Assembly: GCA_030407315.1 (NCBI GenBank)
Contig: JALQPE010002096.1
Span: 1 to 64,000 of the forward strand
Direction: 5' to 3'
Length of the DNA: 64,000 nucleotides
Source: Asparagopsis taxiformis
Taxonomy: Eukaryota > Rhodophyta > Florideophyceae > Bonnemaisoniales > Bonnemaisoniaceae
Below, piece by piece: positions 55,720 through 64,000 of the stretch. Position numbers and translations under genes: made by a program. How positions within the stretch are numbered: position 1 is the first letter of the stretch; each line of letters begins with the position of its first letter. The notes under the pieces are model-generated. The model saw nothing but the letters and a program-made list of their open reading frames with translations, made no database searches and had not been told where the DNA came from.

Positions 55720-57360
55720 TCATGAGCAATTAACTTTTCTCAAGTAACGATATGCCTGTTGCAAACCCTTGGGGGCGTCGGGATGGCCGTCCAAAACGGT
55801 GCAAATTTGTGCCAGTTCTTCTAGCAGGTGTTCAGCGACAGAGTTATCGCCGGCCTCAAACCCGGCAGCAGCGACCTGTCGAATAAACTCTTCCTTTGCA
55901 GAATGCAAGCATCCATGGCCGAACATTCTAAACTGCGCGGGAACCATGGGTCCGAACAAGAGTGCCTTTGTCAATTCTGGATACATGCCCAAATCGACAT
56001 CAAAACCGCCCAGTTTGGCGGCGGGGTCCATGACCTCAATGCCGCTAATAACGGTCATAAAGTCTGGATGGGACCTTTGTTTTCGCCAGTCGTTTATCCA
56101 TTCTCGCTGATGCGATGGATCGGGCATTTCATGCGGATGGGCGAATAAACGTGCCACCATACGTGCCTGCGCTTCGAAGGGCGGCAATATGGCGCCGGTG
56201 GGCGGGTACATGCCCACAAAGGCGAGATTGGGAAGGTCGGGATGCAAAGCCAATCTATAGAGATCGAGATGTGTACAATTGTCAGAGGCACCAATAACCG
56301 ACTTTGTCTCGTCATCCAAAAACGGGAGGTCCAATTTATAACCGGTCGCGAACAAAATGGTATCGTACTGCTGCGAAGTTCCGTCCTGAAAATGGACGAA
56401 ACCGTCACGATCCAGACTAGAAATAGCGGCAATCTTCCACTGCAACGCACGCTGCTTGGAAGCGGTCAACAGCTTACTATTGACGGGCACCCAGCCAGGC
56501 TCGAAGGGGCGTTTAATGGGACCATCGGGGGGCGGCGCATTGAAATGTTCATTTCTCGAAAACGACAACACAAGACGACGCACTTCCTCCATGCGTCTAT
56601 CCAGCGACGCGGTGCGCGCCAAGACACGCAGATAATTAAAGCGCGTCGTAGTAACGGCGCGCAGCACACGCGAGCCGCTCTGCTTTGCGACGAGATAGCG
56701 CATTTTGCGCGCACAAAGCGTGAGTAACTGCGGACGCAAATGCACATCAGCGGTCGCCATATCTCCAGCCACCTCACAACCGGAGACGGAGCCGCCGACG
56801 ACGAGCACACGTCCCGTGAACTGGCCCGGGCGCTTGTACGCGCTGACGTGGTGCACGTCGCCGGGGAAGACGTCGAGCCCGATGTAGCGCGGGATACGCG
56901 GGGTGCGATGCATGCCTGTCGCGACGATGACGCGATCAAAAGTGTCGGAGCGGGTATCATCTGCATCGACGGGGGTGTATTGCACGCGGTACGCGTCGCG
57001 CTCGAAACGGACAGTCTGCACGCGCGTCGAGCAGCGCGCATGCGCGAGGAGCGACGGCGCGGCGGAGATGAGCTTGGCTATGTAGGCGGCGAATTCGTCG
57101 CGGGTGAGACAGAGATCCTCGTCCGCGGAGAGATGGGCGGCGGCGGTCACGCGTGGCGGCGGCACGTCGGAGATGCACGTCTCGAAACAGGAGGTGTTGG
57201 TGGTGAGGTTGTCGAAGACGGGGGTGGTGGCACGGTTGGTCCAGATGCCGCCGAGGGTGGGTTGTTGCTCGAAGATGGTTATACGGAGGTTGTTTTCGAG
57301 ACAGGCGCGCGCGGCGCAGAGACCGGAACAGCCGCCGCCGATGATCGCGACGGTGGGCAT
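55720..57360 (-). CDS. flavin-containing monooxygenase
   Basis: The product has 546 residues from the ATG at 57360 (MPTVAIIGGGCSGLCAA). FAD-binding GGGCSG, NADPH-binding VLVVGGSVSGCEVA, the FMO signature FPGDVHHVSAY (FxGxxxHxxxY) and the LFATGYKLDLPF motif are all present and in order. FMOs oxygenate soft nucleophiles (N, S) or act as Baeyer-Villiger or YUCCA-type enzymes; the substrate cannot be told from sequence. The frame is open further upstream (57690) but without conservation. It is divergent from the Kelch gene. Confidence 0.9.
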   Translation of the reverse strand: MPTVAIIGGGCSGLCAARACLENNLRITIFEQQPTLGGIWTNRATTPVFDNLTTNTSCFETCISDVPPPRVTAAAHLSADEDLCLTRDEFAAYIAKLISAAPSLLAHARCSTRVQTVRFERDAYRVQYTPVDADDTRSDTFDRVIVATGMHRTPRIPRYIGLDVFPGDVHHVSAYKRPGQFTGRVLVVGGSVSGCEVAGDMATADVHLRPQLLTLCARKMRYLVAKQSGSRVLRAVTTTRFNYLRVLARTASLDRRMEEVRRLVLSFSRNEHFNAPPPDGPIKRPFEPGWVPVNSKLLTASKQRALQWKIAAISSLDRDGFVHFQDGTSQQYDTILFATGYKLDLPFLDDETKSVIGASDNCTHLDLYRLALHPDLPNLAFVGMYPPTGAILPPFEAQARMVARLFAHPHEMPDPSHQREWINDWRKQRSHPDFMTVISGIEVMDPAAKLGGFDVDLGMYPELTKALLFGPMVPAQFRMFGHGCLHSAKEEFIRQVAAAGFEAGDNSVAEHLLEELAQICTVLDGHPDAPKGLQQAYRYLRKVNCS

Positions 57361-57926
57361 GATGCGCGGTGGCGGTGCGGCGTGTGTGCGGGATTGGACG
57401 TGGCGTGTAGGGTTTTGATGCAGATGGTCCGAGATATGGGCCGATCGGTCGGGTGGATTTTGGACACCTGTGCTATATTTTGTTGCGTGTAACGGATGCA
57501 CGGCGGTGCGATGATTGGGTTGGATTGGTGGAACGTGGCGGAGATATCTACTGTCACGCGTTGCGTCGGTGCTGAATTGTTTCGACTCCACGCGGATCGA
57601 TCGATGATGAGGACCGCGCGATGCATTGTTGTGATCATATTCGACGACACGTAGAGCGGCGGCGGGAAAGGCATGTCGTTGTGTGCACACGCATCGGTCG
57701 CGCGATGATGTATGCGGCGCATGACACGTTGACAGAAAAAAAGCGCCAACGACTTGAAATTATTTCTCCAACGTTTCAAAACTGACGTGTGATAAATCGT
57801 CATATTTTTCATGGGACAGTCGATGTCACTTATTATCGCGCAAACCTTTACAGTTGAAACTAACATATATATTCAACCCCAATAGATGCACCAAACCACC
57901 AGCCCATTGCATTCATCCCATCCACC
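57361..57926. promoter_or_regulatory. divergent intergenic region of the FMO and Kelch genes
   Basis: The two genes start 566 bases apart on opposite strands. TATATATTC at about 57865 lies 55-60 bases before the Kelch ATG and may be its TATA element. No gene is supported in between. Confidence 0.4.
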
Positions 57927-59408
57927 ATGAAGACCCCACACACCCTCGTCCTACTCGCGCTGCTCCTAACCCTCACACTAACGCACGCCCAGCTCGACCG
58001 CACCTGCACCGCCAACCTGCTCAACCGTGGCGCGTGCTGTCCGTCAGCCTGCGGCCAATGCGGCGGGTCGCAATGCGCGGCCAACACGCGTCGAACGGGG
58101 ATGCAGTGTTGTCCAAATGCCATTCTTCGATCCAACCGCGTATGCACGTCTGTCGCTCCGCCATGCAAGCTAGCGGGCGCGAGTGCGACGTCCAACCGCG
58201 CCGACCCGATGTGTCGATCGGGTCGACGCATGGGCGCAGTATGTTGTCCGCGCGCATGCATTACCTGTGGCGGCGCCCGTTGCGCCCAAATCGGCATGAG
58301 ATTGCGCTCGACGTGCTGCGCGGCAGCTATAACCGCGTCCAATCGTTTCTGCGCCTCGACGGGCGCCCCGTGTCGTCTGGCCGCGTCGTCGTCGTCCAAT
58401 CCGGCACCGCCCCCACCCCCGCCCCCCGCCCCGAATAATCGTGTCTCCACCCTCAACGGCGCCTGGGATATCGTCCCCGTCAGTAGCGGCGAGCTTGTGC
58501 GCAGACATGAGGCGTGCGCCGTTATGGTGCGCGGGCTCGTGGTGCTGCTTGGTGGACGCGGCGTGAATAAGAGGGTTAGTGTGTATAACCCCGTGACGAG
58601 GGTTTGGCAGAGGAGAGATGGGCCTGGTGCTAATGTTCAGATTCATCATTTTCAGTGTGTGGCGACCAATGATGGAAAGGTTTGGATCCCGACTTCGTGG
58701 ACTGGTGGCTTCCCGTTTGAGGATAATAATAGAGTTATCTATGTGTATGACGTTGTGAATGACGTCTGGTCCACCCGTCCTGGTCTGCCCGAGCCTAGAA
58801 GGAGAGGTGGCGCCGCAGCCGTGCTGCGCGGAAATAAGATTTACGTCGTCGGCGGTAATCGAGGCGGCCATGGAGGCCATGCCCAGACGCTTGGATGGAT
58901 GGATATGTACGATATTTCCACCAATAGATGGACGACCAATCTGCCTGAATTGCCCGTTGGACGCGACCATGTCGGCGCCGCCCTGGTGAGAGGCAGGCTG
59001 TGTGTCGCGGGCGGACGCGATGGTGGCGCGAGAAACTTCCCGTTCACTCCGTTTGCATCGTCGTTTTGTTTCAATTTCAACACCAATCGATGGACGCGCG
59101 TCGCAGACTTTCCCGACCCGAGGGCCGGCGCGATGACCGGCACCACCTGTGACGGCAACATGATGATCGCCGGCGGTGAAGGCTTTGGCCAGGCGTTTGC
59201 CAGGGTCGACGTGTTTAATGGCTCCGTCTGGAGACGCGCGCCCAATCTTAGAGACAGTCGTCACGGCTCCGGTTTGGCGGTGGCCGATTGTTCGTGCGGT
59301 CAGATTTTCATTCCGTCCGGAAGTGGCAACCAGGGCGGTAGCCCGGAATTGCTCACAACAGAGCGTTATATCCCTCGTGGCGGCCCCGCTAGATGCCAGA
59401 GATATTGA
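57927..59408 (+). CDS. secreted protein with two Cys-rich modules and a Kelch propeller
   Basis: The product has 493 residues. A signal peptide (MKTPHTLVLLALLLTLTL) is followed by two modules with a shared pattern (ACCPSACGQCGGSQCA...MQCCPN...VCTSVAPPC and VCCPRACITCGGARCA...STCCAA...FCASTGAPC). A Pro-rich linker (PAPPPPPPPAPNN) then leads to a Kelch beta-propeller: HEACAVMVRGLVVLLGGRG, RRGGAAAVLRGNKIYVVGG, VGAALVRGRLCVAGGRDGG. The Cys modules look like extracellular or cell-wall binding units; the propeller may be a ligand-binding scaffold, with no oxidase residues evident. Secretion is inferred. Confidence 0.85.
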   Translation: MKTPHTLVLLALLLTLTLTHAQLDRTCTANLLNRGACCPSACGQCGGSQCAANTRRTGMQCCPNAILRSNRVCTSVAPPCKLAGASATSNRADPMCRSGRRMGAVCCPRACITCGGARCAQIGMRLRSTCCAAAITASNRFCASTGAPCRLAASSSSNPAPPPPPPPAPNNRVSTLNGAWDIVPVSSGELVRRHEACAVMVRGLVVLLGGRGVNKRVSVYNPVTRVWQRRDGPGANVQIHHFQCVATNDGKVWIPTSWTGGFPFEDNNRVIYVYDVVNDVWSTRPGLPEPRRRGGAAAVLRGNKIYVVGGNRGGHGGHAQTLGWMDMYDISTNRWTTNLPELPVGRDHVGAALVRGRLCVAGGRDGGARNFPFTPFASSFCFNFNTNRWTRVADFPDPRAGAMTGTTCDGNMMIAGGEGFGQAFARVDVFNGSVWRRAPNLRDSRHGSGLAVADCSCGQIFIPSGSGNQGGSPELLTTERYIPRGGPARCQRY

Positions 59409-59534
59409 TAGCGCTCTTGTTTGTTCGTTGAGGTTGCCTGAGATTGTAGTAGAAAGGATTGCTTAGAATGGTTCGGATACGTGTTATTTCCAAATGTATT
59501 TCATTGACACATCCCCTTGACTCGGCTAATTATT

Positions 59535-60248
59535 TTATTTTGTACTAGTCTGTACATGTACACCCTTCAACTTTTCCCTCTCCAACTCCTTTGCAACCAA
59601 CTCCTTCAATCCGGAAATGCGCGTCTGCGTATCATTCAGCGACAAATCCAGCTGGCTATGAAACGACACCTTATCCGACCGATGAATCGGGTGATTCTGC
59701 TCCCTGTCAGGATCTCTCTCGCGCAGCGCAAACTTCATATGAACATACTGCGGCAACACACGCGCATCCCATAGCTCCTCATCCAACTCGCGAACAATCA
59801 CCGTCAAATGGCTATATTTCTTATGCTCGATCCCGTATCTTCCCTTGCCATGCCACGGTCGAATACGCGGCAGATATTTTCCCTTGCCGACAAACGCCTC
59901 GTGCACTACAAGTCTCTTCACATTCAGCCCGAAACCGCGCGCATTCGTCACCGCCGAATCGATCGCCTGCATCACCACTTCCGAAGACTTCTTCTTGCAC
60001 CCCGTCAGTTGCCGACGCGCCTCGTCTATCTTCAATCCGCGAACCAGTTTCGCCACCAGATTCAGCTTGCGCGGCCCCGTGTTGATCCCGAGACGACGCG
60101 CCTTGGCCGTTCGAATCTCCTCTCCACGCGCGTCCGTCGGCCAGTCCCTTTTTATCGGCGCCTTGCGGCTACGCGGTAGATTGGTCATCATCAACCGTCT
60201 ACATTGGTGGAAAACCGACATCCCGCTGCTTTGCGGCCGGATCCACAT
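59535..60248 (-). CDS. mitochondrial-type ribosomal protein L22 (uL22)
   Basis: The product has 237 residues from the ATG at 60248; an ATG at 60221 (MSVFHQCRRLMMTNLPRSRK) also gives a plausible mitochondrial leader. The core fits uL22: TAKARRLGINTGPRKLNLVA, LVRGLKIDEARRQLTGCKKK, VVMQAIDSAVTNARGFGLNV and AFVGKGKYLPRIRPWHGKGR. uL22 lines the exit tunnel of the large subunit. The C-terminal extension is longer than in bacteria, as in mitochondrial forms. A plastid location is less likely because red algal plastids encode their own rpl22. Confidence 0.88.
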   Translation of the reverse strand: MWIRPQSSGMSVFHQCRRLMMTNLPRSRKAPIKRDWPTDARGEEIRTAKARRLGINTGPRKLNLVAKLVRGLKIDEARRQLTGCKKKSSEVVMQAIDSAVTNARGFGLNVKRLVVHEAFVGKGKYLPRIRPWHGKGRYGIEHKKYSHLTVIVRELDEELWDARVLPQYVHMKFALRERDPDREQNHPIHRSDKVSFHSQLDLSLNDTQTRISGLKELVAKELEREKLKGVHVQTSTK

Positions 60249-60903
60249 CGTTCAATGCGCTGCGTAGCAGGTAGGGTCGAGTGGTTTTGTCTTTGCTACG
60301 GGGAATGATCAACAAAAATTGCACTGTTCTGGTCGGTGCCGTCTAATTTTGGGCCGATTGGTATGATAAATGGGTGCATTGTTTTCAGGTTTTTTTAGCC
60401 GAAATGTACCCTTCCTGATGGTATTTGAACTTGGCATCATTTGATCCCGTCACACGAACATTTTGAAAGCTGCGGTCGTCTATAATACCTGATTAACGTT
60501 AACATTAGGGTGGTAACAGTTGTTCCCTGGACATTTGCATTCGTTCCCGACCAAAGATGACCTGACCTCAGACCGTGTGCTACACGTCCTGTGCACCAAT
60601 GTTGCTACTGAATCCATTCTCCCGCAAGCAACTATGGCTACAACCCGGTTGGACGAATCCCGGGGCGTATGGGTCGACGGTCTGCGTGACCACTGGAGCC
60701 TCTTCGCGATCAAACGGGCGATCAACTTCGTATAGTTCGGTAGCGATAGCTGCAAGAGTCCAAAGGGCTTGCCAAAGCTGGGTCACGAGATGGGTAACGG
60801 CGTTGTGTCGGCTATCCTATGAACTTTTACTTATACTAGACTGATAGCCGCAAGAGCTCTGAGATTGCAATATTCACGCAAGGACTACGAGAAACTCATC
60901 GTA
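60249..60903. other. intergenic; possible but unsupported small frames
   Basis: About 650 bases. A 68-codon minus-strand frame (60580-60786, reading LWQALWTLAAIATELYEVDR) has some coding look but no homologue I know and no context. Nothing else is seen. Confidence 0.4.
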
Positions 60904-61812
60904 CTATGAATCGTATGGTGAGTAAAAGTGATACTGCTTGATTCGAACCTTTTTGCAAAAGCCATGCCCGAGGGAAACAACCTTAAACTTGGCCAAACGT
61001 CGAACGCAGAGATATGTACCTCTCGTGAAGCCATTTGGCTGACAAACATAACTGGGCTGACATGGTCGCGAATCGCAGAGACGACCTTTACTAGAAAATC
61101 TCTTGACCATGTCGTAGCATTTTCCAGCCGGTCCCTCAACCTTCTTGCAACGGCAAAATGGTCTTCCTTTCGAGCCCGTTTTGGTATCAGAAGCTGACCC
61201 GTGCCCACAATGCTCGCCGACCTTGAATCTCAAGAAAAATCCAGCATTTTCACTCTTGTCGTCTGTTGTAGATGACCACACAAACTTCGCACCATTTTCG
61301 TATGGAAAATCGGGACTGCTGCCAGGTTCCAGGTCGTTTCTGTCGACTTCTTTCATCTTGGGCCAGTGGCATGCATCATACGACGACTTCATCCAATTGT
61401 GTTCGGGATCGGGAAACTCTCGAATCCCTTTCCACGCTGATGTGGCTGCCGCACTGGTGACAAAGCGCTTGTTGTTCCGGTACATGATCAAATCTGCGAT
61501 TACTCCAGGGGCTGAACTTCCTTTCTCAACCTTGAGAGAGAGCACGTCGCCTTTCGACAGAGGGCCGGATACTCTTCGAAAATCATCCCATCTGGTCACC
61601 GATGACACCTTTCTGCCATTCACAAATAACTGCACCTTGTTCGTAGCTGTGTACCAAATTCGAGCTCTAGTTGAATGCCGCTTTGGTTTTATCATTCGTA
61701 CCATTGCCTTGCTGGCAAAACTACGCATATCGTCTGTCTCGCTTATGTTCGACACAAAGGCTCCAGAGACCAGTAGTAAAAGACATGACACTGATAAAAG
61801 TATCAGACCCAT
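60904..61812 (-). CDS. secreted protein with beta-sandwich-like N-part and Cys-rich C-part
   Basis: The product has 302 residues. A signal peptide (MGLILLSVSCLLLLVSGAFV) is followed by a region resembling a beta-sandwich (ARIWYTATNKVQLFVNGRKV, KGDVLSLKVEKGSSAPGVIA). The C-terminal 110 residues hold about ten cysteines (GEHCGHGSASD, PFCRCKKVEGPAGKCYDM, LCDSRPCQPSYVCQPNGF), probably disulfide-bonded. No enzyme motif is visible. It may be an extracellular matrix or wall protein. Confidence 0.7.
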   Translation of the reverse strand: MGLILLSVSCLLLLVSGAFVSNISETDDMRSFASKAMVRMIKPKRHSTRARIWYTATNKVQLFVNGRKVSSVTRWDDFRRVSGPLSKGDVLSLKVEKGSSAPGVIADLIMYRNNKRFVTSAAATSAWKGIREFPDPEHNWMKSSYDACHWPKMKEVDRNDLEPGSSPDFPYENGAKFVWSSTTDDKSENAGFFLRFKVGEHCGHGSASDTKTGSKGRPFCRCKKVEGPAGKCYDMVKRFSSKGRLCDSRPCQPSYVCQPNGFTRGTYLCVRRLAKFKVVSLGHGFCKKVRIKQYHFYSPYDS

Positions 61813-62325
61813 ATCTGAAGAATGTAGGTGATATATTTTCCAAGAGTTTGTATAGCACAGAAATGGGTGTTGCAGGTTGCGGCTTGCAACTTGGTTCTCA
61901 TCAGTACTGAGGCAATTGACTTCGTCCAGTCACGATCGACTAGCAACAGGTTCTCGTACCCCGAATATATAGTTCATTCACACAGTTGTGAAAGTGTCGC
62001 TGCACGCTCCTGCCATCCCCTGTAATAATCGCCTCCTCATCCTTATCTAGAACTTCAGGTTTCGTGGCTCTACCTGGTATACAGGAAACCAAAGAGGTGA
62101 TGATACTGATGACTGAGAGATCTTTAGATTTGACAATCCAATCTGAAAATTTGATGTTGAATCCATGGAGAAGACGACACGACATGCATCTGAACACGGA
62201 TATTCACAGGCAGAAGAATGAATATCCTCAACATTAACATTCATCTCTGCCCCCAGACAGAAAATCACCCAGATCTCTAGCCGCCCACTCTCCTCAACAA
62301 TCTGGATAAACAATAGACAATAATA
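61813..62325. other. intergenic, no gene supported
   Basis: About 510 bases between two minus-strand genes. Short frames on both strands lack coding features. The part next to 61812 probably holds the promoter of the secreted-protein gene. Confidence 0.45.
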
Positions 62326-63210
62326 TCACGAGTCCGTGCTGTTCAAAACGTTTCTGACATCCCCTGCAAGTTTCTTGCAGGATAGGTACTGTGGACACTG
62401 TACATGATGATCATTAACAATACCACACGCTTGCAAATGGGCATAAATGACCGTACTACCAACAAACCGAAAGCCTCTCTTCTTCAGATCCTTTGCAACC
62501 CGATCAGAAAGTTCACTAGTACTTCTGGAAGGAGCACCATTACCAACACAACCATCAACCTGTCGAAAACCCGCAAACTTCCAGAAATACTCTGCAAGCC
62601 CCATATTATTTTCCCTTAAACGCATAACCGCTTGTGCATTTGATATCGCGGCGCGAATTTTGAGTCGATTACGAATAATAGACGCATCCTGCATAAGACG
62701 CTCGACATCAGCATCGGTCATTTTTGCCACGGCATCCTCTTTGAATTGGTGAAATACACGACGGAAATTATCGCGCTTATTCAGGATGGTTCGCCAGCTT
62801 AAACCAGCCTGAAATGTCTCCAGAAGCAGCATCTCAAACATTTTTCGATCCGACGTCACAGGAATACCCCATTCATCGTCGTGATATTTGCTGTAGCCTT
62901 CCGTCTTTCGGCTCCAGCCGCAGCGCGAGTCATCGGCAGTTTCTTCCGCGATTACACTGACTCTCTTTTGATGCTTGGCGGCAGCAGGCTCTGATTTCGG
63001 CTTGGCTGCGGTGCGACGCTGACTCGGTTTTCTGATGGCGCTTGCGGTAGAGGGGCTGGTTTTAGTTGCGGATCTTGTGCGTGGTGGCATTGGTGAGTGT
63101 AGTTGGTGTGGAACGGATGTTACGTGTTGATCGACTGGGATGACGGCATCAGCATCTGCCCCTGACGCAATCGTTCTGAGTTTTATCGGATATGCATGAA
63201 GTGACAACAT
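62326..63210 (-). CDS. DNA-3-methyladenine glycosylase I (Tag family)
   Basis: The product has 294 residues and removes 3-methyladenine from alkylated DNA. Conserved pieces: SRCGWSRKTEGYSKYHDDEW, LLLETFQAGLSWRTILNKRD, FRRVFHQFK and GFRFVGSTVIYAHLQACGIV followed by NDH. The zinc ligands (Cys in RCGW, His in YHDDEW and in NDHHVQCPQ) are kept. About 90 N-terminal residues, rich in Ser, Lys and Arg, precede the core and may carry an organelle or nuclear signal. An internal ATG at MPPRTRSATK is an alternative start. Tag-type enzymes are bacterial in origin but occur in plants and algae. Confidence 0.92.
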   Translation of the reverse strand: MLSLHAYPIKLRTIASGADADAVIPVDQHVTSVPHQLHSPMPPRTRSATKTSPSTASAIRKPSQRRTAAKPKSEPAAAKHQKRVSVIAEETADDSRCGWSRKTEGYSKYHDDEWGIPVTSDRKMFEMLLLETFQAGLSWRTILNKRDNFRRVFHQFKEDAVAKMTDADVERLMQDASIIRNRLKIRAAISNAQAVMRLRENNMGLAEYFWKFAGFRQVDGCVGNGAPSRSTSELSDRVAKDLKKRGFRFVGSTVIYAHLQACGIVNDHHVQCPQYLSCKKLAGDVRNVLNSTDS

Positions 63211-63670
63211 TCATTTCTATTACTTTCTTATAAAAGTTTTTTCATATTTCAAAAATTCCGCAAGAGAATCTCTGGTCATGCCTTTGATTGAATGGATTAT
63301 ATTGAAAAAATAAATATATTGTTAAACACTCGTAACGATATTTTCTAGACCACGGATTTTATGGAGGTTTCGAAACTGCTGCACCGTGCATTTCATATTT
63401 TTTTGCTTGATCTATTGGGCCATGACGTGGCCTCAGTTCACAATATGACACAGTAAAATGAGAAACTGCCTATGACAAAAGGCCCAGAAAAAACAACAAC
63501 TTTAGAACACTGTCAACGAATGATACTACTGAGTGTTTAATAAAAATATTACACTGCAAAGCTCCTATAGGGCAAAAATCATCAATAATGTACACATTTC
63601 TGCGTGAGCACTACAGGCTTTTCACTGGGATCGCCCGAGGGAGTCACAGGACTGTAGAAGACTAGTTCTG
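63211..63670. other. AT-rich intergenic, no gene supported
   Basis: About 460 AT-rich bases with many runs of A and T. No reading frame of interest or RNA gene is seen. It separates the Tag gene from the partial gene at the window edge. Confidence 0.5.
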
Positions 63671-64000
63671 TTATGTTCCGCCTGCAACACATATGCGGTA
63701 TTCTGTAGCTTTCCGTCTTGTGACAACATTAAGTCTTGTACATTTCCGATAAAGGCGAGCATCCTGGCAAGTAACCAAACATGGCCTTCCCATCTATCCA
63801 TACACAGGAATTAGTATTCAATACTTACCTCGCTGATTTCGCTCACCCCGCTGCCTATTGACCGTTCACTTCGCGCTGATTCTTCCGATATTCCTCCTTC
63901 TTCAACACCATCAGGTGGACCCATCTGCCGGAAGGTATCCGCTGCTTCCAAGCCGATGTACTGCTCGATCCATTCTGCGGCTTCTTCGATTTCTACGTTG
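63671..64000 (-). CDS. 3' end of an intron-containing gene, cut by the window edge
   Basis: The exon from 64000 to 63829 reads AEWIEQYIGLEAADTFRQMG and an acidic Ser/Glu tail ending VSEISE. A 35-nt intron follows (63794-63828) with GTAAGT donor, TACTAAT branch point and GGATAG acceptor. It is in phase 0. The second exon, 63793-63671, reads MGRPCLVTCQDARLYRKCTR and ends in TAA after 40 residues. Without splicing the frame would stop at TAA seven codons past the donor. I do not recognise the protein. The splice signals are textbook, but retention or an alternative end cannot be excluded. Confidence 0.6.
63794..63828 (-). other. 35-nt spliceosomal mini-intron
   Basis: Minus strand: GTAAGTATTG at the 5' end, TACTAAT as branch site, TATGGATAG at the 3' end. 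Phase 0. Its removal joins two coding-like exons. The length of 35 nt is among the shortest known for spliceosomal introns. Confidence 0.55.

Overview
The window is nuclear DNA of an intron-poor eukaryote with a primary plastid, most likely a red alga. Most conserved genes are single uninterrupted reading frames: SEC5, BMS1, prolyl-tRNA synthetase, NTMT1, a DHHC palmitoyltransferase, ribosomal proteins uS13 and uL22m, and a mitochondrial carrier. Two proteins begin with the phenylalanine-containing plastid leader typical of rhodophytes and glaucophytes: MAFV at 39239 and MSPAFV at 23297, the latter on a SecA ATPase. The one intron I can argue for is 35 nt long (63794-63828, GTAAGT donor, TACTAAT branch site). 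The species cannot be fixed from the sequence alone.

Region 1 (1-18.6 kb) is accessory and repeat-rich. It opens with a broken transposon-like reading frame and a tandem array of splice-signal-containing repeats (1190-2260), followed by a 43-bp satellite (2858-3240). Next comes a cluster of unusual genes: a Ser/Thr/Pro-rich frame running into a 2OG-Fe(II) oxygenase-like domain (3481-5341), a SET-domain frame (6352-6822), a ParB-domain plus DNA methyltransferase fusion (6887-9859), a small Tudor/SH3-like protein (10590-10913) and two unrecognised proteins (10948-11976, 12581-14104). Three separate palindromic repeat families lie between these genes. One palindrome core, AATAATACCGGTATTATT, occurs on both sides of the ParB-methyltransferase. 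The cluster reads as a possible self-contained chromatin and DNA-modification module, and it is the strongest candidate for an undescribed system. It is followed by a decayed DIRS-like tyrosine-recombinase retrotransposon on the minus strand (about 15.3-18.55 kb).

Region 2 (19.3-51.1 kb) is compact housekeeping sequence: a thiamine-pyrophosphate-carrier-like protein, a nucleus-encoded SecA, an F-box/LRR protein, a DHHC enzyme, NTMT1, SEC5, tRNA-Leu(UAG), a p24 protein with a long tail, ProRS, REXO4, uS13, a plastid helical protein, a GFA/CENP-V protein, a pseudokinase with many Sel1 repeats, BMS1 and a degenerate RNase H-like protein. Genes lie on both strands with short spacers; one convergent pair shares stop-codon bases.

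Region 3 (51.5-64 kb) holds a tandem pair of type II membrane glycosyltransferase-like genes, a flavin monooxygenase, a secreted Cys-rich Kelch protein, uL22m, a secreted Cys-rich protein, DNA-3-methyladenine glycosylase I and the 3' end of an intron-containing gene at the window edge.
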